Notes: a model not told the origin generated them from the sequence alone. Counted from the stretch's first letter, positions 15,476-25,275 are shown. The stretch is 64,000 bases of DNA from Staphylococcus arlettae (GCF_002902345.1 NZ_PPQB01000012.1:233126-297125), one strand, 5' to 3'. Translations and numbers: made by a program.

Positions 15476-16012
15476 TTAGCTATTACTAGAATGCTCTACT
15501 TCAGTCGATACTACGTTTTGCGCTGCCTCAACTTGACAACTTCCACCTGCGCCATACCTATTTGGCTTTTTATTCCCACGCATAATCAATACTATCCACG
15601 TATAAAGTGTGACTAATCCAGCAAACAATGTACCAAACACACCAGCCAACACTAAAGCTTTGAGCACACCTATTGTTTCAGTTTGAGTAGCAACTGCGAT
15701 AATACCTAACACAAAAACGATAGTCCCAAAAGCTGTAATGAAACCACTGATATGTGAAATAATAGCTAACAGCATAGTACGATTGGAATCATGTAACCGT
15801 CTCACTTTTACTGTAAAAGTAGGGATGATTAAGAAAAGTGCAAAAACACTACTGAGCGTACCCACTGAAAATATCCCTAACAATGAAGTTATTAAAAAGT
15901 TAATCCAAAAAGGATGCCAAAAATCAGAACGTGATGCTCTCCCTTTAACATCTAGAAAACGGGTCCAAAATGCCATGTAACTTTGCATAATTTGTATTGG
16001 TAAACTGTTCAT
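15476..16012 (-). CDS. DUF805 family membrane protein
   Basis: 178 residues from the ATG at 16012 (GAGGAG 7 bp upstream). The DUF805 signature is present: YMAFWTRFLDVKGRASRSDFWHPFWINF, then hydrophobic helices and VRRLHDSNRTMLL. About four transmembrane segments and a short cytoplasmic tail are seen. The biological role of the family is unknown. It is a single gene. Confidence 0.85.
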   Translation of the reverse strand: MNSLPIQIMQSYMAFWTRFLDVKGRASRSDFWHPFWINFLITSLLGIFSVGTLSSVFALFLIIPTFTVKVRRLHDSNRTMLLAIISHISGFITAFGTIVFVLGIIAVATQTETIGVLKALVLAGVFGTLFAGLVTLYTWIVLIMRGNKKPNRYGAGGSCQVEAAQNVVSTEVEHSSNS

Positions 16013-16131
16013 AGTTTGTCTCCTCACAACTTGTTACTAACAGTATACAAATAATAATTATTCATTACAAATTAATTTTAAAATTTTTAAATTTTAATTA
16101 TATTTAAATACTCTATAGAAATATTCAATCA

Positions 16132-17166
16132 TTACATTCCTTTATCTTTATATTGTTTTATTTTAGTTTGTAATAATTCCACATCATTTTCTAAGCCTAA
16201 TACATGCATTTTTCTATGACATGTAGGGTCTAAAGCAACGGCATTATCAATACTATCCTCACCTTGTTTTGCCAACCAAATTACATGATGACATTCCAAA
16301 TAAGGTTTACCATTTTTATCTTTAAAGGGCGCAGGTTCACCACACAAATCACAATACCCGTCTGCACGTTCTTTCACATGGGCAGCAACATAGTTATTTC
16401 TTTCATATACCGTCGTATATGCTTTCCTCTGTCCGACCTTTTTAGCTTTTTTCGCACGTTGATATAATTCTTCACTTCCTAGTTTATAGGCCTGATTTTC
16501 TTGTTGTATCTCTTTATCTTTATAGAATGTTTCTGGTATAACATACTCATTATCATTGAAAGAGAGTGGGAAAATATAAACTTTCCTGCCGTTTTGTTGC
16601 TCTGTATAAGGAGTAGCACACAATTTTACTTCTCCTCGAAAAGTATGCTGACCTGAATCAAATGTTTCAAATAAATATACTTTTATACTCAAATCATTTG
16701 ATTCAAGTAATGTTCTATTCTGAGTTGATTTAAGGTCTTGATCCCCCTGTTGTCCCATACCTGTATAATGCATTATTTGGTTTCCATGCTCATCAATATA
16801 ACTTTTATCCTCATAAATAGGCTGATTTTTTGAGTGATCTGAAAACAATACAAGTGCATTAGTTAAATGTGAGCGTCTCATACCACCTTGACCAGAACAT
16901 TTAAATATATCTTGAATAACTTGATTATTGTATATATTACCAACTTTCAATTGGCTTATTGGTCCTCTGTTTTGTTTCAACCACTGATTAAGTTCTTGTT
17001 CATCATAGTAATACTTACGTGATTTGACGGTTATAATTTTTCCATGTTCGTTCCATTTTTTAAATGCCCCATCATCAATTTTTAAAGCTTTTTTTACTTC
17101 TTGTTTCGTTAGCCATTGTTCCACACTATACGCCCCTTTATCTATAAAACCATCAATTGTCACCAT
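16132..17166 (-). CDS. HTH-SRA-HNH protein, probable modification-dependent (type IV) restriction endonuclease
   Basis: 344 residues in three parts. An N-terminal helix-turn-helix resembling excisionase/MerR modules (about 15-65, LTKQEVKKALKIDDGAFKKWNEHG) comes first. A YDG/SRA-like domain (about 72-210) follows, with GQGGMRRSHLTNALVLFSDHS, YIDEHGNQIMHYTGMGQQGDQDL, QNRTLLES and YLFETFD. Last is an HNH nuclease with Cys pair CDLC (about 272), ECHHVIWL (about 292), DNAVALDP and CHRKMH (about 317). SRA-HNH proteins of the ScoMcrA type cut DNA bearing modified bases or phosphorothioates. No methyltransferase or second subunit adjoins it, as expected for type IV. The ATG has only a weak ribosome site, so the start is uncertain. 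Confidence 0.8.
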   Translation of the reverse strand: MVTIDGFIDKGAYSVEQWLTKQEVKKALKIDDGAFKKWNEHGKIITVKSRKYYYDEQELNQWLKQNRGPISQLKVGNIYNNQVIQDIFKCSGQGGMRRSHLTNALVLFSDHSKNQPIYEDKSYIDEHGNQIMHYTGMGQQGDQDLKSTQNRTLLESNDLSIKVYLFETFDSGQHTFRGEVKLCATPYTEQQNGRKVYIFPLSFNDNEYVIPETFYKDKEIQQENQAYKLGSEELYQRAKKAKKVGQRKAYTTVYERNNYVAAHVKERADGYCDLCGEPAPFKDKNGKPYLECHHVIWLAKQGEDSIDNAVALDPTCHRKMHVLGLENDVELLQTKIKQYKDKGM

Positions 17167-17353
17167 TTAATTAATCGAACTTCTAAATGATTATAATAAT
17201 ATTTAATTTCATTTAAAAAGTCTTTTATTACTTAGGATTTTAACATATAATTTAACACTTTTTTCTACTTCTAAATATAATACTTAATGTCATGGAAAAC
17301 TTTTATCTTATTGCATAGAACTCAGGGTATACACATTAACATTGCCCCTCACA

Positions 17354-17405
17354 TAAAAAAACTAGAATACTTATCTCCTGTATAAATCTGGAAATAAGTA
17401 TCCTA
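17354..17405 (-). terminator. Terminator of the iol operon
   Basis: On the minus strand CTAGGATACTTATTTCC pairs with a GGAGATAAGTATTCTAG arm (two mismatches), followed by seven T residues. It lies about 77 bp after the last gene. The rest of 17167-17481 shows no gene. Confidence 0.85.
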
Positions 17406-17481
17406 GTACTGGTATGGGTTATTTACTTGTTTGGCTAAGGAGCGCTACGTCACCTTAATTCGAAAGGTAATAATGAAATGA

Positions 17482-17871
17482 TTACAGCGCACCATTTAAG
17501 AATTGGGCTTCACCATTAAAGAAGCTCCAATCATCGTCAGTGTTTTCTATTAAGCTAAACATAATATCTGCTTTACGTATGCCTAATTGACTATGCAGTT
17601 CACTTACTAAGGTTTCATAGAATGATAGTTTTTGTTGTTGTGTTCTTGGTCTAGTAATAATAGTGAAAACAACCACTTCCTCTGTACGTGTGACGCCTAA
17701 GCCTGTATCCAAGATTTGCATTTCGTAAGGTTCATGTTGATTGACGATTTGATATCTGTCACCTAATGGCGCATTAAATGTTGTTAGCATGACATCATAA
17801 GAAATATCTAATATTTGTTGAATTTCTGTTTGTGTGCGACCTTTTATTACATCAATTTTCATTAACGGCAT
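17482..17871 (-). CDS. Tautomerase family protein (4-oxalocrotonate tautomerase-like), last gene of iol operon
   Basis: 129 residues from the ATG at 17871, chosen because it places the catalytic Pro at position 2 (MPLMKIDVIKGRTQTEIQQIL) behind AAGAAGGG. The fold matches YrdN/MIF-like tautomerases of the longer (about 125-130) class, with FTIITRPRTQQQKLSFYETLV and DWSFFNGEAQ. The gene is 26 bp after iolJ on the same strand and before the operon terminator. It may isomerise a keto/enol intermediate of inositol breakdown, such as a product of the diketone steps; this is inference. Tautomerase is not part of the classical Bacillus iol set. Confidence 0.78.
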   Translation of the reverse strand: MPLMKIDVIKGRTQTEIQQILDISYDVMLTTFNAPLGDRYQIVNQHEPYEMQILDTGLGVTRTEEVVVFTIITRPRTQQQKLSFYETLVSELHSQLGIRKADIMFSLIENTDDDWSFFNGEAQFLNGAL

Positions 17872-17897
17872 AGGGCCACGTCCCTTCTTTAACATTT

Positions 17898-18737
17898 TTA
17901 GACACGATTTTGCGATGTGCATTTATGAATAATAGCTTTAACCGTAGTTTTGATAATTTCTTTGCTGGGATTTAAAATTTGTTGTGGGTTAAACAACGAT
18001 GTATCTTCATTGAGTGTTTGTCTTAATTGATTACTCCATGCAATATTAATTTCAGTATTAAAATTAATTTTGGCATGACCTAAATGTATGGCTTTTAATA
18101 AATCTTCATCTGAGATGCCTGACGCACCGTGTAATACTAAGGGTAGATCTAACGCATTTTGTATTTCTTTCATTTCTGCAAAGCCCAAATTGGGTTCACC
18201 TTGATACTTTCCATGTACAGAACCTAGTGCTGGCGCCAACGTATCTAGCTGTGTTTCTTTTGCCAATCTCAAACAGTCATTAAAATCTGCATATTTAACA
18301 TTGCCAATAACACCATCTTCATTACCACCAATTGCCCCTATCTCACCTTCAACTAGAACATTATGTTGATGTGCATAATCGACAACTTCTTTAGTTTGTT
18401 TTATATTTTCTTCAATCGGTAACTTCGAACCATCAAACATGACAGAATCATAGCCTGCATCTACTGCCTTTTTACAGTTGTCTACGGTTAAACCATGATC
18501 TAAATGAATAATAACAGGGACAGTTATGTTCATAGCCTTCACTTTGTCTTTAATGACTGAACATATAAATTGATATCCACCTAGAAATTCAATAACTTTA
18601 TCGGTAGTTCCTACAATAATAGGTGAACGTGTATCTTCAGCAGCTTGCAAAATACTTTCAATCCAAATTAATCCATTGACATTAATTTGAGGTATCGCAT
18701 ATTGTTCATCCTTGGCTTGTTGTATAAATGACTTCAT
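17898..18737 (-). CDS. iolJ: 6-phospho-5-dehydro-2-deoxy-D-gluconate aldolase IolJ
   Basis: 279-residue class II fructose-bisphosphate-aldolase fold enzyme. It has the Zn and substrate motifs VIIHLDHGLTVDNCKKA, GEIGAIGGNEDGV, LGSVHGKYQGEPNL and LVLHGASGISDEDL, and INFNTEI at the phosphate site. IolJ cleaves 2-deoxy-5-keto-gluconate-6-phosphate into dihydroxyacetone phosphate and malonate semialdehyde. The adjacent iol genes make this more likely than FBA or tagatose aldolase. It lies between the second Gfo/Idh gene and the tautomerase gene. Confidence 0.85.
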   Translation of the reverse strand: MKSFIQQAKDEQYAIPQINVNGLIWIESILQAAEDTRSPIIVGTTDKVIEFLGGYQFICSVIKDKVKAMNITVPVIIHLDHGLTVDNCKKAVDAGYDSVMFDGSKLPIEENIKQTKEVVDYAHQHNVLVEGEIGAIGGNEDGVIGNVKYADFNDCLRLAKETQLDTLAPALGSVHGKYQGEPNLGFAEMKEIQNALDLPLVLHGASGISDEDLLKAIHLGHAKINFNTEINIAWSNQLRQTLNEDTSLFNPQQILNPSKEIIKTTVKAIIHKCTSQNRV

Positions 18738-18764
18738 TTATGAGCGTCCCACCTTTCTACCTGT

Positions 18765-19760
18765 TTATAATTTTTGGGGTTGATTCGTTTTTAGTGACTC
18801 TTGACATTTTAAAGCGATTTGTTGTGCTTTATAGCCGTCTTCAATTGAACATAAAACGTCTGTATCATTGAGAATAGCATCTATAAAATCATTCATCTCT
18901 ACTTTATATGCATCGCTATATCTTTCTAGGAAAAAATAAGGTGGACTATCTCTTCTAATACCATCTACACGATGATAATTTAACGTTGAAGATTGCTCGT
19001 TTCCTACATCAATCGCGCCATTATCACCTAAAATTTCGATACGTTGATCATAGCCATAAACGCTTCTACGACAATTTTCAATCATAGCAATTGAGCCATT
19101 TTCGAATTTCAGTGTAATTAGTGCCGTATCAATATCGTCATATTCTGCGATTTCAGGATTAACCAAAGCATCACCTGAAGCATACACTTCTACGATTTCT
19201 GATTGCATTAAGTAGCGTGCCATATCAAAGTCATGAATCGTCATATCCATAAACAACCCACCAGAACGCTTGATATATTCAATTGGTGGTGGCTCTGGAT
19301 CTCTCGACGTAATTCTTAATGTTTGAATTTGACCTAATTCTCCTTCACTCAAAATAGAATGTAGTTGTTTAAAGTTCTTATCAAACCTTCTATTAAAGCC
19401 CATTTGAAGCTTTATGTTAGATTTTTTAACCGCTTCAACCGCTTCTTCTGCTTCTTCCAAGGACATACTGATAGGTTTTTCACAAAAGATATGTTTACCT
19501 TGTGCTGATGCTTCTTTAATAATATCTACATGTGTATCTGTTGGAGAACAAATAATTATCGCATCAACTTCTGGATCATTAATAATGTCTCTATGATCTT
19601 TAGTTTTATTTTCAATACCTGCTTGTGCAATCCATTCTTCCATCTTGTCGCAGTTTAAATCCGAAATCCATTTAATTTTTACATCTTTATGTGTCTGCAA
19701 ATAGCTGATATGCAACTGTCCAATTCTACCAGCACCAATTACTCCAAATGTAAGTGTCAT
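18765..19760 (-). CDS. Inositol 2-dehydrogenase-like oxidoreductase, second paralogue (Gfo/Idh/MocA)
   Basis: 331 residues. The N-terminal Rossmann motif GVIGAGRIGQLH is followed by the Gfo/Idh catalytic motif CEKPISM (Lys about 97), MGFNRRFDKNF, and GGLFMDMTIHDFDMARYL, which carries the usual Asp/His pair. It is the second enzyme of this family in the operon; the other is at 22314-23333. It could act on another isomer, such as scyllo- or D-chiro-inositol, or share the myo-inositol step. The window cannot show which paralogue is the true IolG. The ATG follows AAGGAGGAAAATT. Confidence 0.82.
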   Translation of the reverse strand: MTLTFGVIGAGRIGQLHISYLQTHKDVKIKWISDLNCDKMEEWIAQAGIENKTKDHRDIINDPEVDAIIICSPTDTHVDIIKEASAQGKHIFCEKPISMSLEEAEEAVEAVKKSNIKLQMGFNRRFDKNFKQLHSILSEGELGQIQTLRITSRDPEPPPIEYIKRSGGLFMDMTIHDFDMARYLMQSEIVEVYASGDALVNPEIAEYDDIDTALITLKFENGSIAMIENCRRSVYGYDQRIEILGDNGAIDVGNEQSSTLNYHRVDGIRRDSPPYFFLERYSDAYKVEMNDFIDAILNDTDVLCSIEDGYKAQQIALKCQESLKTNQPQKL

Positions 19761-19773
19761 AATTTTCCTCCTT

Positions 19774-21363
19774 TTAAGCTATACCTAGTGGTGAAAATAA
19801 GATATAAGTACCAATTACTACTATTACGATAATCGCACCAACTACATATCTATATTTCCACGGTGTAATATCTACTTTTGCGTAATTTACATTGAAATCA
19901 AATTCATCCGATGGTTTCCATTTGTTAAATAATAGAACTATGAATAAATCAATAAAGAATAATACACTTAATACATATAAGTAGTGTATGTCTGTTAACA
20001 ATACTTTTGAAAGCGCATACATAATAATGTGTAAAATAAACATCACTTTAGCACCTTGCTGTGATGTCCTTTTAACGAAAAATCCTACTAGTATTAATAC
20101 TAATAATGGCATATTGTAAATACCGTTAAATTCTTGAACTACAGCGTACAAACCTTGTGGGAAGATTGAAATCATTGGCGCTATAATTACTACAACAACG
20201 CCGACAAGTATCGTTACGATTCTTCCCATTCTAGACACTTGTTTATTTGTAGCTTCTTTATTAATTACTGATTTATAAAAATCTAGAGAGAATAAAGTTG
20301 CTGTACTATTTAATGACCCTACAAATGAACTAAGAATTGCTCCAAAAATCACTGCACCAAACAACCCATAAGCCCAACCTGGTAATACTTCATTTACTAA
20401 CATAGGATATGCATTATCAGGATTTGTGACTTTATCGCCTAACATATTAAAAGCAAGTACTCCTGGGAATACTAAGAATAATGCGCCAAAAATTTTAAAT
20501 ATGCCGACAAACATAGCCCCTTTTTGCGCTTCTTTGAGGTTTTTACCTGCTAATGCTTTTTGAACTATCATTTGGTTAGTACACCAAAAGAATAAATTAT
20601 TGAAAAACATACCAAAGAATAATGTTGGCCAAGGTACGATATCAGAGTCTATTGCACCTAATGAATTTAATTTCTCCGGTGTGTTTTGCACAACTTTATC
20701 AAATCCATGTAACAGACTACCATTACCAAAGAGAATCAAACCTAAGACAGGTATGGCGAGTCCTCCTATAATGAGTCCAATACCATATATAGAATCACTG
20801 TGTGCACTTAATGACAGACCACCGATAAACAAATAAATTATTCCGAAAATTCCGATAAATGTTGATATAAGTACCACAGCCGTCATATCACTTATATTTA
20901 ACATTTCACTAATATTGAATATTTTATTAAATACAAGTGCACCTGAATATAAAACAACTGGTAAAAATGACACAACATATGTAAATATGAATAATAATGA
21001 TACCAATCGCTTAGTAAACGTATCAAATCGCAGTTCAATAAAATCTGATATCGTATCTACACCGTATCTAAAATACCTTGGTAAAAATACCAGCGCCAAT
21101 ATTACTATGGCTACTGCTGCTGTTACTTCCCATGCCATAACTTCCATACCGGCCATAAAACTTTGACCGTTTTGACCGACTATTTGTTCTGTAGATAGAT
21201 TTGTCATAATGATAGTAGAAGCAATTGTAAAACCGGTTAAACTTCTACCACCCATGAAGTATCCATCAGAGTTTTTAGTGTTAATTTTTCTACTTCTTAA
21301 AAATGCATACAACCCTACTAACAGTATTACTACTATAAATGAAATCCCTGCAAATAAACTCAC
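19774..21363 (-). CDS. Sodium:solute symporter (SSS family), probable inositol transporter
   Basis: 529 residues with about 13-14 transmembrane segments. It has the SSS signature block GYFMGGRSLTGFTIASTIIMTNLSTEQIVGQNGQSFMAGMEVMAWEVTAA and a sugar-symporter (SGLT-like) middle region. Related SSS proteins in inositol clusters import myo-inositol with Na+. Placement inside the iol operon between iolE and a dehydrogenase supports that role; Bacillus uses an MFS protein (IolT) instead. The start follows AGGGAGGGAAATTGCC. Glucose or another polyol is the alternative substrate. Confidence 0.82.
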   Translation of the reverse strand: MSLFAGISFIVVILLVGLYAFLRSRKINTKNSDGYFMGGRSLTGFTIASTIIMTNLSTEQIVGQNGQSFMAGMEVMAWEVTAAVAIVILALVFLPRYFRYGVDTISDFIELRFDTFTKRLVSLLFIFTYVVSFLPVVLYSGALVFNKIFNISEMLNISDMTAVVLISTFIGIFGIIYLFIGGLSLSAHSDSIYGIGLIIGGLAIPVLGLILFGNGSLLHGFDKVVQNTPEKLNSLGAIDSDIVPWPTLFFGMFFNNLFFWCTNQMIVQKALAGKNLKEAQKGAMFVGIFKIFGALFLVFPGVLAFNMLGDKVTNPDNAYPMLVNEVLPGWAYGLFGAVIFGAILSSFVGSLNSTATLFSLDFYKSVINKEATNKQVSRMGRIVTILVGVVVVIIAPMISIFPQGLYAVVQEFNGIYNMPLLVLILVGFFVKRTSQQGAKVMFILHIIMYALSKVLLTDIHYLYVLSVLFFIDLFIVLLFNKWKPSDEFDFNVNYAKVDITPWKYRYVVGAIIVIVVIGTYILFSPLGIA

Positions 21364-21403
21364 GGCAATTTCCCTCCCTTGAGGTATAGATCACTCTAAC
21401 CTG

Positions 21404-22303
21404 TTATATAACTACGTTATTACAAATATTAGACATGTATTCTTTTGCTTTTTTGGCGTATTTAAATGGATTAGCTATTGATGGATCTTGTTCGGCTTCA
21501 ACTACAATCCAACCACTATAATTTGAGTTGTATATTTTATTTAAAATGGGTTCAAAATCAATAATGCCGTCTCCTGGTACAGTGAACATACCTTTTCTTA
21601 CACCTTCTAAAAAACATTGTTGTTCTTTTTCTATTGCTGCTTTTACTTCTTGTCTCACATCTTTAAAATGAATATGCTTAATTCGATCTTCATGCTTGTT
21701 AAATATTGCTAGAGGATCTTCTCCAGATACCAAAAGGTGACCAGTGTCAAATAGTAGGGAAACATTATCTTTGCTTGTTCTCTTCATTAACTCATCAATT
21801 TCTGCTGTTGTTTGTATACCTGTCCCCATATGGTGGTGATACACAATTTCCATATCTTTCTCATGAGCTAATTGTCCTAATTTTTCCAAACCGTCTATCA
21901 AGCGTATCCATTCTGCTTCAGTAAAAATCGGCTTATCTTTAAATAAGGCTTTATCTAACTTTCCTTGAATACTGTTACCTTGCTCTGACACTACGATTAC
22001 TTTAGCACCAAGTGCATGTAAGAAATCTCTATGCTCAATAAATGCCTGTCTCGTTACTTCATAAGGAGCAGATGTTAAATATAAGCTAAGCCACGCACTT
22101 GCTACTGATAATCCCCGTGCCTCTAAATAATCCTTTAATACTTCGGCATCTTTCGGATATTTATTGCCTATTTCAGTACCTTCATATCCTGCTAATGCCA
22201 TTTCACTAATACATTGTTCAAATGAATTTTCATGGCCTAATTCAGGCATGTCATCATTTGTCCATGCAATTGGTGCACATGCATAACGAATGTTTCTAGT
22301 CAT
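21404..22303 (-). CDS. iolE: Inosose (2-keto-myo-inositol) dehydratase IolE
   Basis: 299 residues from the ATG at 22303, 8 bp after GAGG in TGAGGTGAATAAA; this site overlaps the iolG stop. It is a TIM-barrel of the AP-endonuclease-2/xylose isomerase type. IolE hallmarks are CAPIAWTNDDMPELG, LAGYEGTEIGNKYP, YHHHMGTGIQTTAEID, LLFDTGHL, HIHFKDVR and GDGIIDFEPI. It dehydrates scyllo-inosose to the trihydroxycyclohexane dione used by IolD. The metal-binding Glu, Asp and His residues are visible in those motifs. Confidence 0.93.
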   Translation of the reverse strand: MTRNIRYACAPIAWTNDDMPELGHENSFEQCISEMALAGYEGTEIGNKYPKDAEVLKDYLEARGLSVASAWLSLYLTSAPYEVTRQAFIEHRDFLHALGAKVIVVSEQGNSIQGKLDKALFKDKPIFTEAEWIRLIDGLEKLGQLAHEKDMEIVYHHHMGTGIQTTAEIDELMKRTSKDNVSLLFDTGHLLVSGEDPLAIFNKHEDRIKHIHFKDVRQEVKAAIEKEQQCFLEGVRKGMFTVPGDGIIDFEPILNKIYNSNYSGWIVVEAEQDPSIANPFKYAKKAKEYMSNICNNVVI

Positions 22304-22313
22304 TTTATTCACC

Positions 22314-23333
22314 TCATAACTTAATTATCTGTTTAGACTCAAATGATTCTTGCATAGCAATGGCAACTTCTGTACTTTTCAAGCCGTCCACACCAGTAAT
22401 AGTTGATTGTTCTTTATTCTGAATTGAATTCACAAAGGTATTTAATTCATTTACAAATGCAAATTTAAATCGTTCAGGAAAATGGCCTGAAGTAGGTCTA
22501 ACAACACCGTTTTTATCATATAGTGTTACTAAGTTTTTTTCCGGTGCATTACCGATACGAATCATACCTTCAGTACCAATAATTTCCGTTTCGACATGAT
22601 AACCGTGCTGCGCATTACGACCAGCTAAAAAGTAAGCAATGGTTCCGTCTTCAAGTTCTGATAAACATGCTCCCGTTTCTAACTCTTCACAATCAGATAA
22701 TTCAGGTGCGGCGATGTTATTTCCTAGGGAATAAACGCTTTTAAATTCCGAGCCAGTGAACCATCTTACTAAATCGATATCATGGATCGACATATCTAAA
22801 AAGATTCCACCACTGGCACTGTTTTTGGCAAATTGAATAAAGCTATCAAGACCTGCACTTGGGTCAATACCGTAACAGCGCATTGCTGTAATTTTACCTA
22901 GGTCACCATTGTCTACAGCTTCTTTGGCATATAAATACGATTCATCGAAACGGCGCATAAAGCCTAATTGAAAGACTTTATCTGGATGCTTATCAATCTC
23001 AGTTACGACTTGTTTAATATGTTCTAACTCTAAACCAATGGGTTTTTCAGAGAACACATGCAAACCTTTTTCAAGTGCTTGCGTGATTTGCACGGCATGA
23101 AAACCACTCGGTGATACTATAACGACAGCATCTAATTCATCATTTCCAATCATTTCATTGTATGATTTATAACAATGTTGAACACCTAATTGATCTTTTG
23201 CATATGCGAGTTCCGCATCCACTACACTTGCAACGGCATATAATTCGGCATTTTTAACATGATTTACTATATTGGAAGCATGCACTTGCCCTAATCTACC
23301 AAGACCGACTTGTCCTATTTTTATCTTTGTCAT
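22314..23333 (-). CDS. iolG: myo-inositol 2-dehydrogenase (Gfo/Idh/MocA)
   Basis: 339 residues. The motifs are GQVGLGRLGQVHASN (NAD), SEKPIGLEL with the catalytic Lys, QLGFMRRFDESY and GGIFLDMSIHDIDLVRWF. The enzyme oxidises myo-inositol to scyllo-inosose with NAD+, the first step of the pathway. It lies between iolD and iolE with 10-16 bp gaps, the position where the canonical IolG is expected. A second paralogue is at 18765-19760. FMRRFD is shared with Bacillus IolG, but assignment between the two paralogues is by context. Confidence 0.85.
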   Translation of the reverse strand: MTKIKIGQVGLGRLGQVHASNIVNHVKNAELYAVASVVDAELAYAKDQLGVQHCYKSYNEMIGNDELDAVVIVSPSGFHAVQITQALEKGLHVFSEKPIGLELEHIKQVVTEIDKHPDKVFQLGFMRRFDESYLYAKEAVDNGDLGKITAMRCYGIDPSAGLDSFIQFAKNSASGGIFLDMSIHDIDLVRWFTGSEFKSVYSLGNNIAAPELSDCEELETGACLSELEDGTIAYFLAGRNAQHGYHVETEIIGTEGMIRIGNAPEKNLVTLYDKNGVVRPTSGHFPERFKFAFVNELNTFVNSIQNKEQSTITGVDGLKSTEVAIAMQESFESKQIIKL

Positions 23334-23349
23334 AGTTGTACCACCTATC

Positions 23350-25263
23350 TTAATAATGTTTCGCTGTTTTCATTGTTTGTGCTTTTTGTGAAAATGCTTC
23401 TTTTATTGAAGGTTTGTCACTATGCTCAGAAACTCCGACATTCCAAAAGGACTCATAGCCGTCTGTCATAGTTTTAGGCAACGTTTTAATGTCAATCAAC
23501 GTAGATTTAGTCTCTTGCTTAGCCTGCTCAATCGCTGTTGCTAACGACTTCGTATCATTCACCTTATAAGATTTGGCACCATAACCTTCAGCCACTTTTT
23601 GATAGTCTATATTTAGTGGTTGACCGTTATAATCTGTGAACTCTGTGCAGAAGCTTTCACTTCCATTGCCCATTTGTAAGTTGTTAATACAGCCAAAGCC
23701 ACTATTATCAAATAAAATAATATTGATTTTACAGTTATACTGCAGTGCTGTTATGAGTTCGGTATGCAACATAAGGAAGCTACCATCACCGACGAGTGCA
23801 TAAACTTCTTTATTAGGTTCTGCAATTTTCGCACCTACTGCGGCAGCAATTTCATAGCCCATCGTCGAATACCCATATTCCATGTTGTATGTGTTGAACG
23901 CATCTGTTTCCCATAATCGTTCTAAATCACCTGGCAAGGAACCTGCTGCGGCAACAATGATTGCATCTGGTGCAATCGTGTTATTCACTTCAATTAACGC
24001 ATTTGTTTGTGGCAACTCAGTTTGTAATGCTTCCACATATTGTTTCATTTTGGCTTGATCAAACTGATCCGCAATTTCAGGTGTAAAATCGTCACTGTTA
24101 ATATTGACAGTCGCCAATCTCGCACGTTCATTTGACCATTGCTGTTTAATATCAGAAACTAGGTCTGTTATATCGAATTGATAGTCATTTAATGCATCCT
24201 TGAGTTTAAGCACTGACACTTTCGCATCACCTACGACTTGTGTTGCATCTAACTTGTATGCATCCACCCTATTGATATTAATATTTATCAATTTTGCAGT
24301 GTCGAAATTAATAGCGGTCTTGGAACTCGTTGTAAAATCGGAGTACCTCGTGCCTATACCAACAATGACATCAGCCTCTTTAGCATAGATATTAGCCGCT
24401 AAATTACCTGTCACACCTAATCCACCTAAATTTAATGGATGAGAAGCCTCAATTGTTGATTTACCAGCTTGTGTTTCAGCCATAGGAATGTTGTGCGTTT
24501 CAATCAGTTGTTTGATTTCTTTTTGTGCTTCAGAATACTTAGCACCACCGCCAACGATGACTAATGGCTTTTTAGCAGTTTTCAATATGTTACTAGCAAG
24601 CTCAATCGCACGTTCAGACGGCTCTAATCTATCTACATAATGGACACGCTTTTCAAAGAAGGTTTCTGGAAAATCAAACGCTTCACCTTGCACATCTTGA
24701 CTTAATGCCAATGTAACTGGTCCTGCCGTCTGTGGGTTGGTCATTACTTCAAATGCTCTAATAAGTGCTGACATAATTTGTTCTGGTCGTGTAATGCAAT
24801 CAAAATATCTAGATAATGGTTTAAGCGCATCATTTGTTGTTATACCAATACTTTGGGGATTTTCTATTTGTTGTAATACTGGGTCTGGTTGACGTGTCGC
24901 AAACGTATCTCCAGGAAGAAATAGTACAGGGATATGATTGGCTGCCGCAGTACCTGCAGCTGTTACAACATTGGCAGAACCAGGACCAACAGAACTCGTC
25001 ACTGCAAAAATTTTCTTTCTTAGCCTTTGTTTACTAAAGCCAATCGCAGTATGTGCCATACCTTGTTCATTTTTACCTTGAATAATTTTCAATTCCTGTT
25101 GATATTTTGATAATCCTTCACCCATACCAAGTACATTACCGTGTCCGAAGATATTCATTACACCTTCTACAAAACGTGTTTCTTCGCCATCAACATAAAT
25201 ATATTGTTGTGTTAAAAACTTAACGATTGCTTCTCCTGTCGTTAATCTCACCGTATTGACCAT
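23350..25263 (-). CDS. iolD: Trihydroxycyclohexane-1,2-dione acylhydrolase IolD (TPP enzyme)
   Basis: 637 residues, a thiamine-diphosphate enzyme. The N-terminal domain has VNTVRLTTGEAIVKFLTQQYI and the activating Glu in FGHGNVLGMGEGLSKY. A central domain follows (GGLGVTGNLAANIYAKEADVIVGIGTRYSDFTT), then the TPP/Mg motif VGDGSFLMLHTELITALQYNCKINIILFDNSGFGCINN. IolD opens the ring of the dione to 5-deoxy-glucuronate. The start has a modest AAGGTGG site. It is 12 bp after iolC and 16 bp before iolG. Confidence 0.95.
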   Translation of the reverse strand: MVNTVRLTTGEAIVKFLTQQYIYVDGEETRFVEGVMNIFGHGNVLGMGEGLSKYQQELKIIQGKNEQGMAHTAIGFSKQRLRKKIFAVTSSVGPGSANVVTAAGTAAANHIPVLFLPGDTFATRQPDPVLQQIENPQSIGITTNDALKPLSRYFDCITRPEQIMSALIRAFEVMTNPQTAGPVTLALSQDVQGEAFDFPETFFEKRVHYVDRLEPSERAIELASNILKTAKKPLVIVGGGAKYSEAQKEIKQLIETHNIPMAETQAGKSTIEASHPLNLGGLGVTGNLAANIYAKEADVIVGIGTRYSDFTTSSKTAINFDTAKLINININRVDAYKLDATQVVGDAKVSVLKLKDALNDYQFDITDLVSDIKQQWSNERARLATVNINSDDFTPEIADQFDQAKMKQYVEALQTELPQTNALIEVNNTIAPDAIIVAAAGSLPGDLERLWETDAFNTYNMEYGYSTMGYEIAAAVGAKIAEPNKEVYALVGDGSFLMLHTELITALQYNCKINIILFDNSGFGCINNLQMGNGSESFCTEFTDYNGQPLNIDYQKVAEGYGAKSYKVNDTKSLATAIEQAKQETKSTLIDIKTLPKTMTDGYESFWNVGVSEHSDKPSIKEAFSQKAQTMKTAKHY

Positions 25264-25275
25264 TTTTGCACCACC

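Noticed and set aside
14888..17166. Genomic island spanning arr and the SRA-HNH gene
   Set aside because: No integrase, attachment-site repeat, tRNA or IS found at either side; the accessory look alone is not enough.
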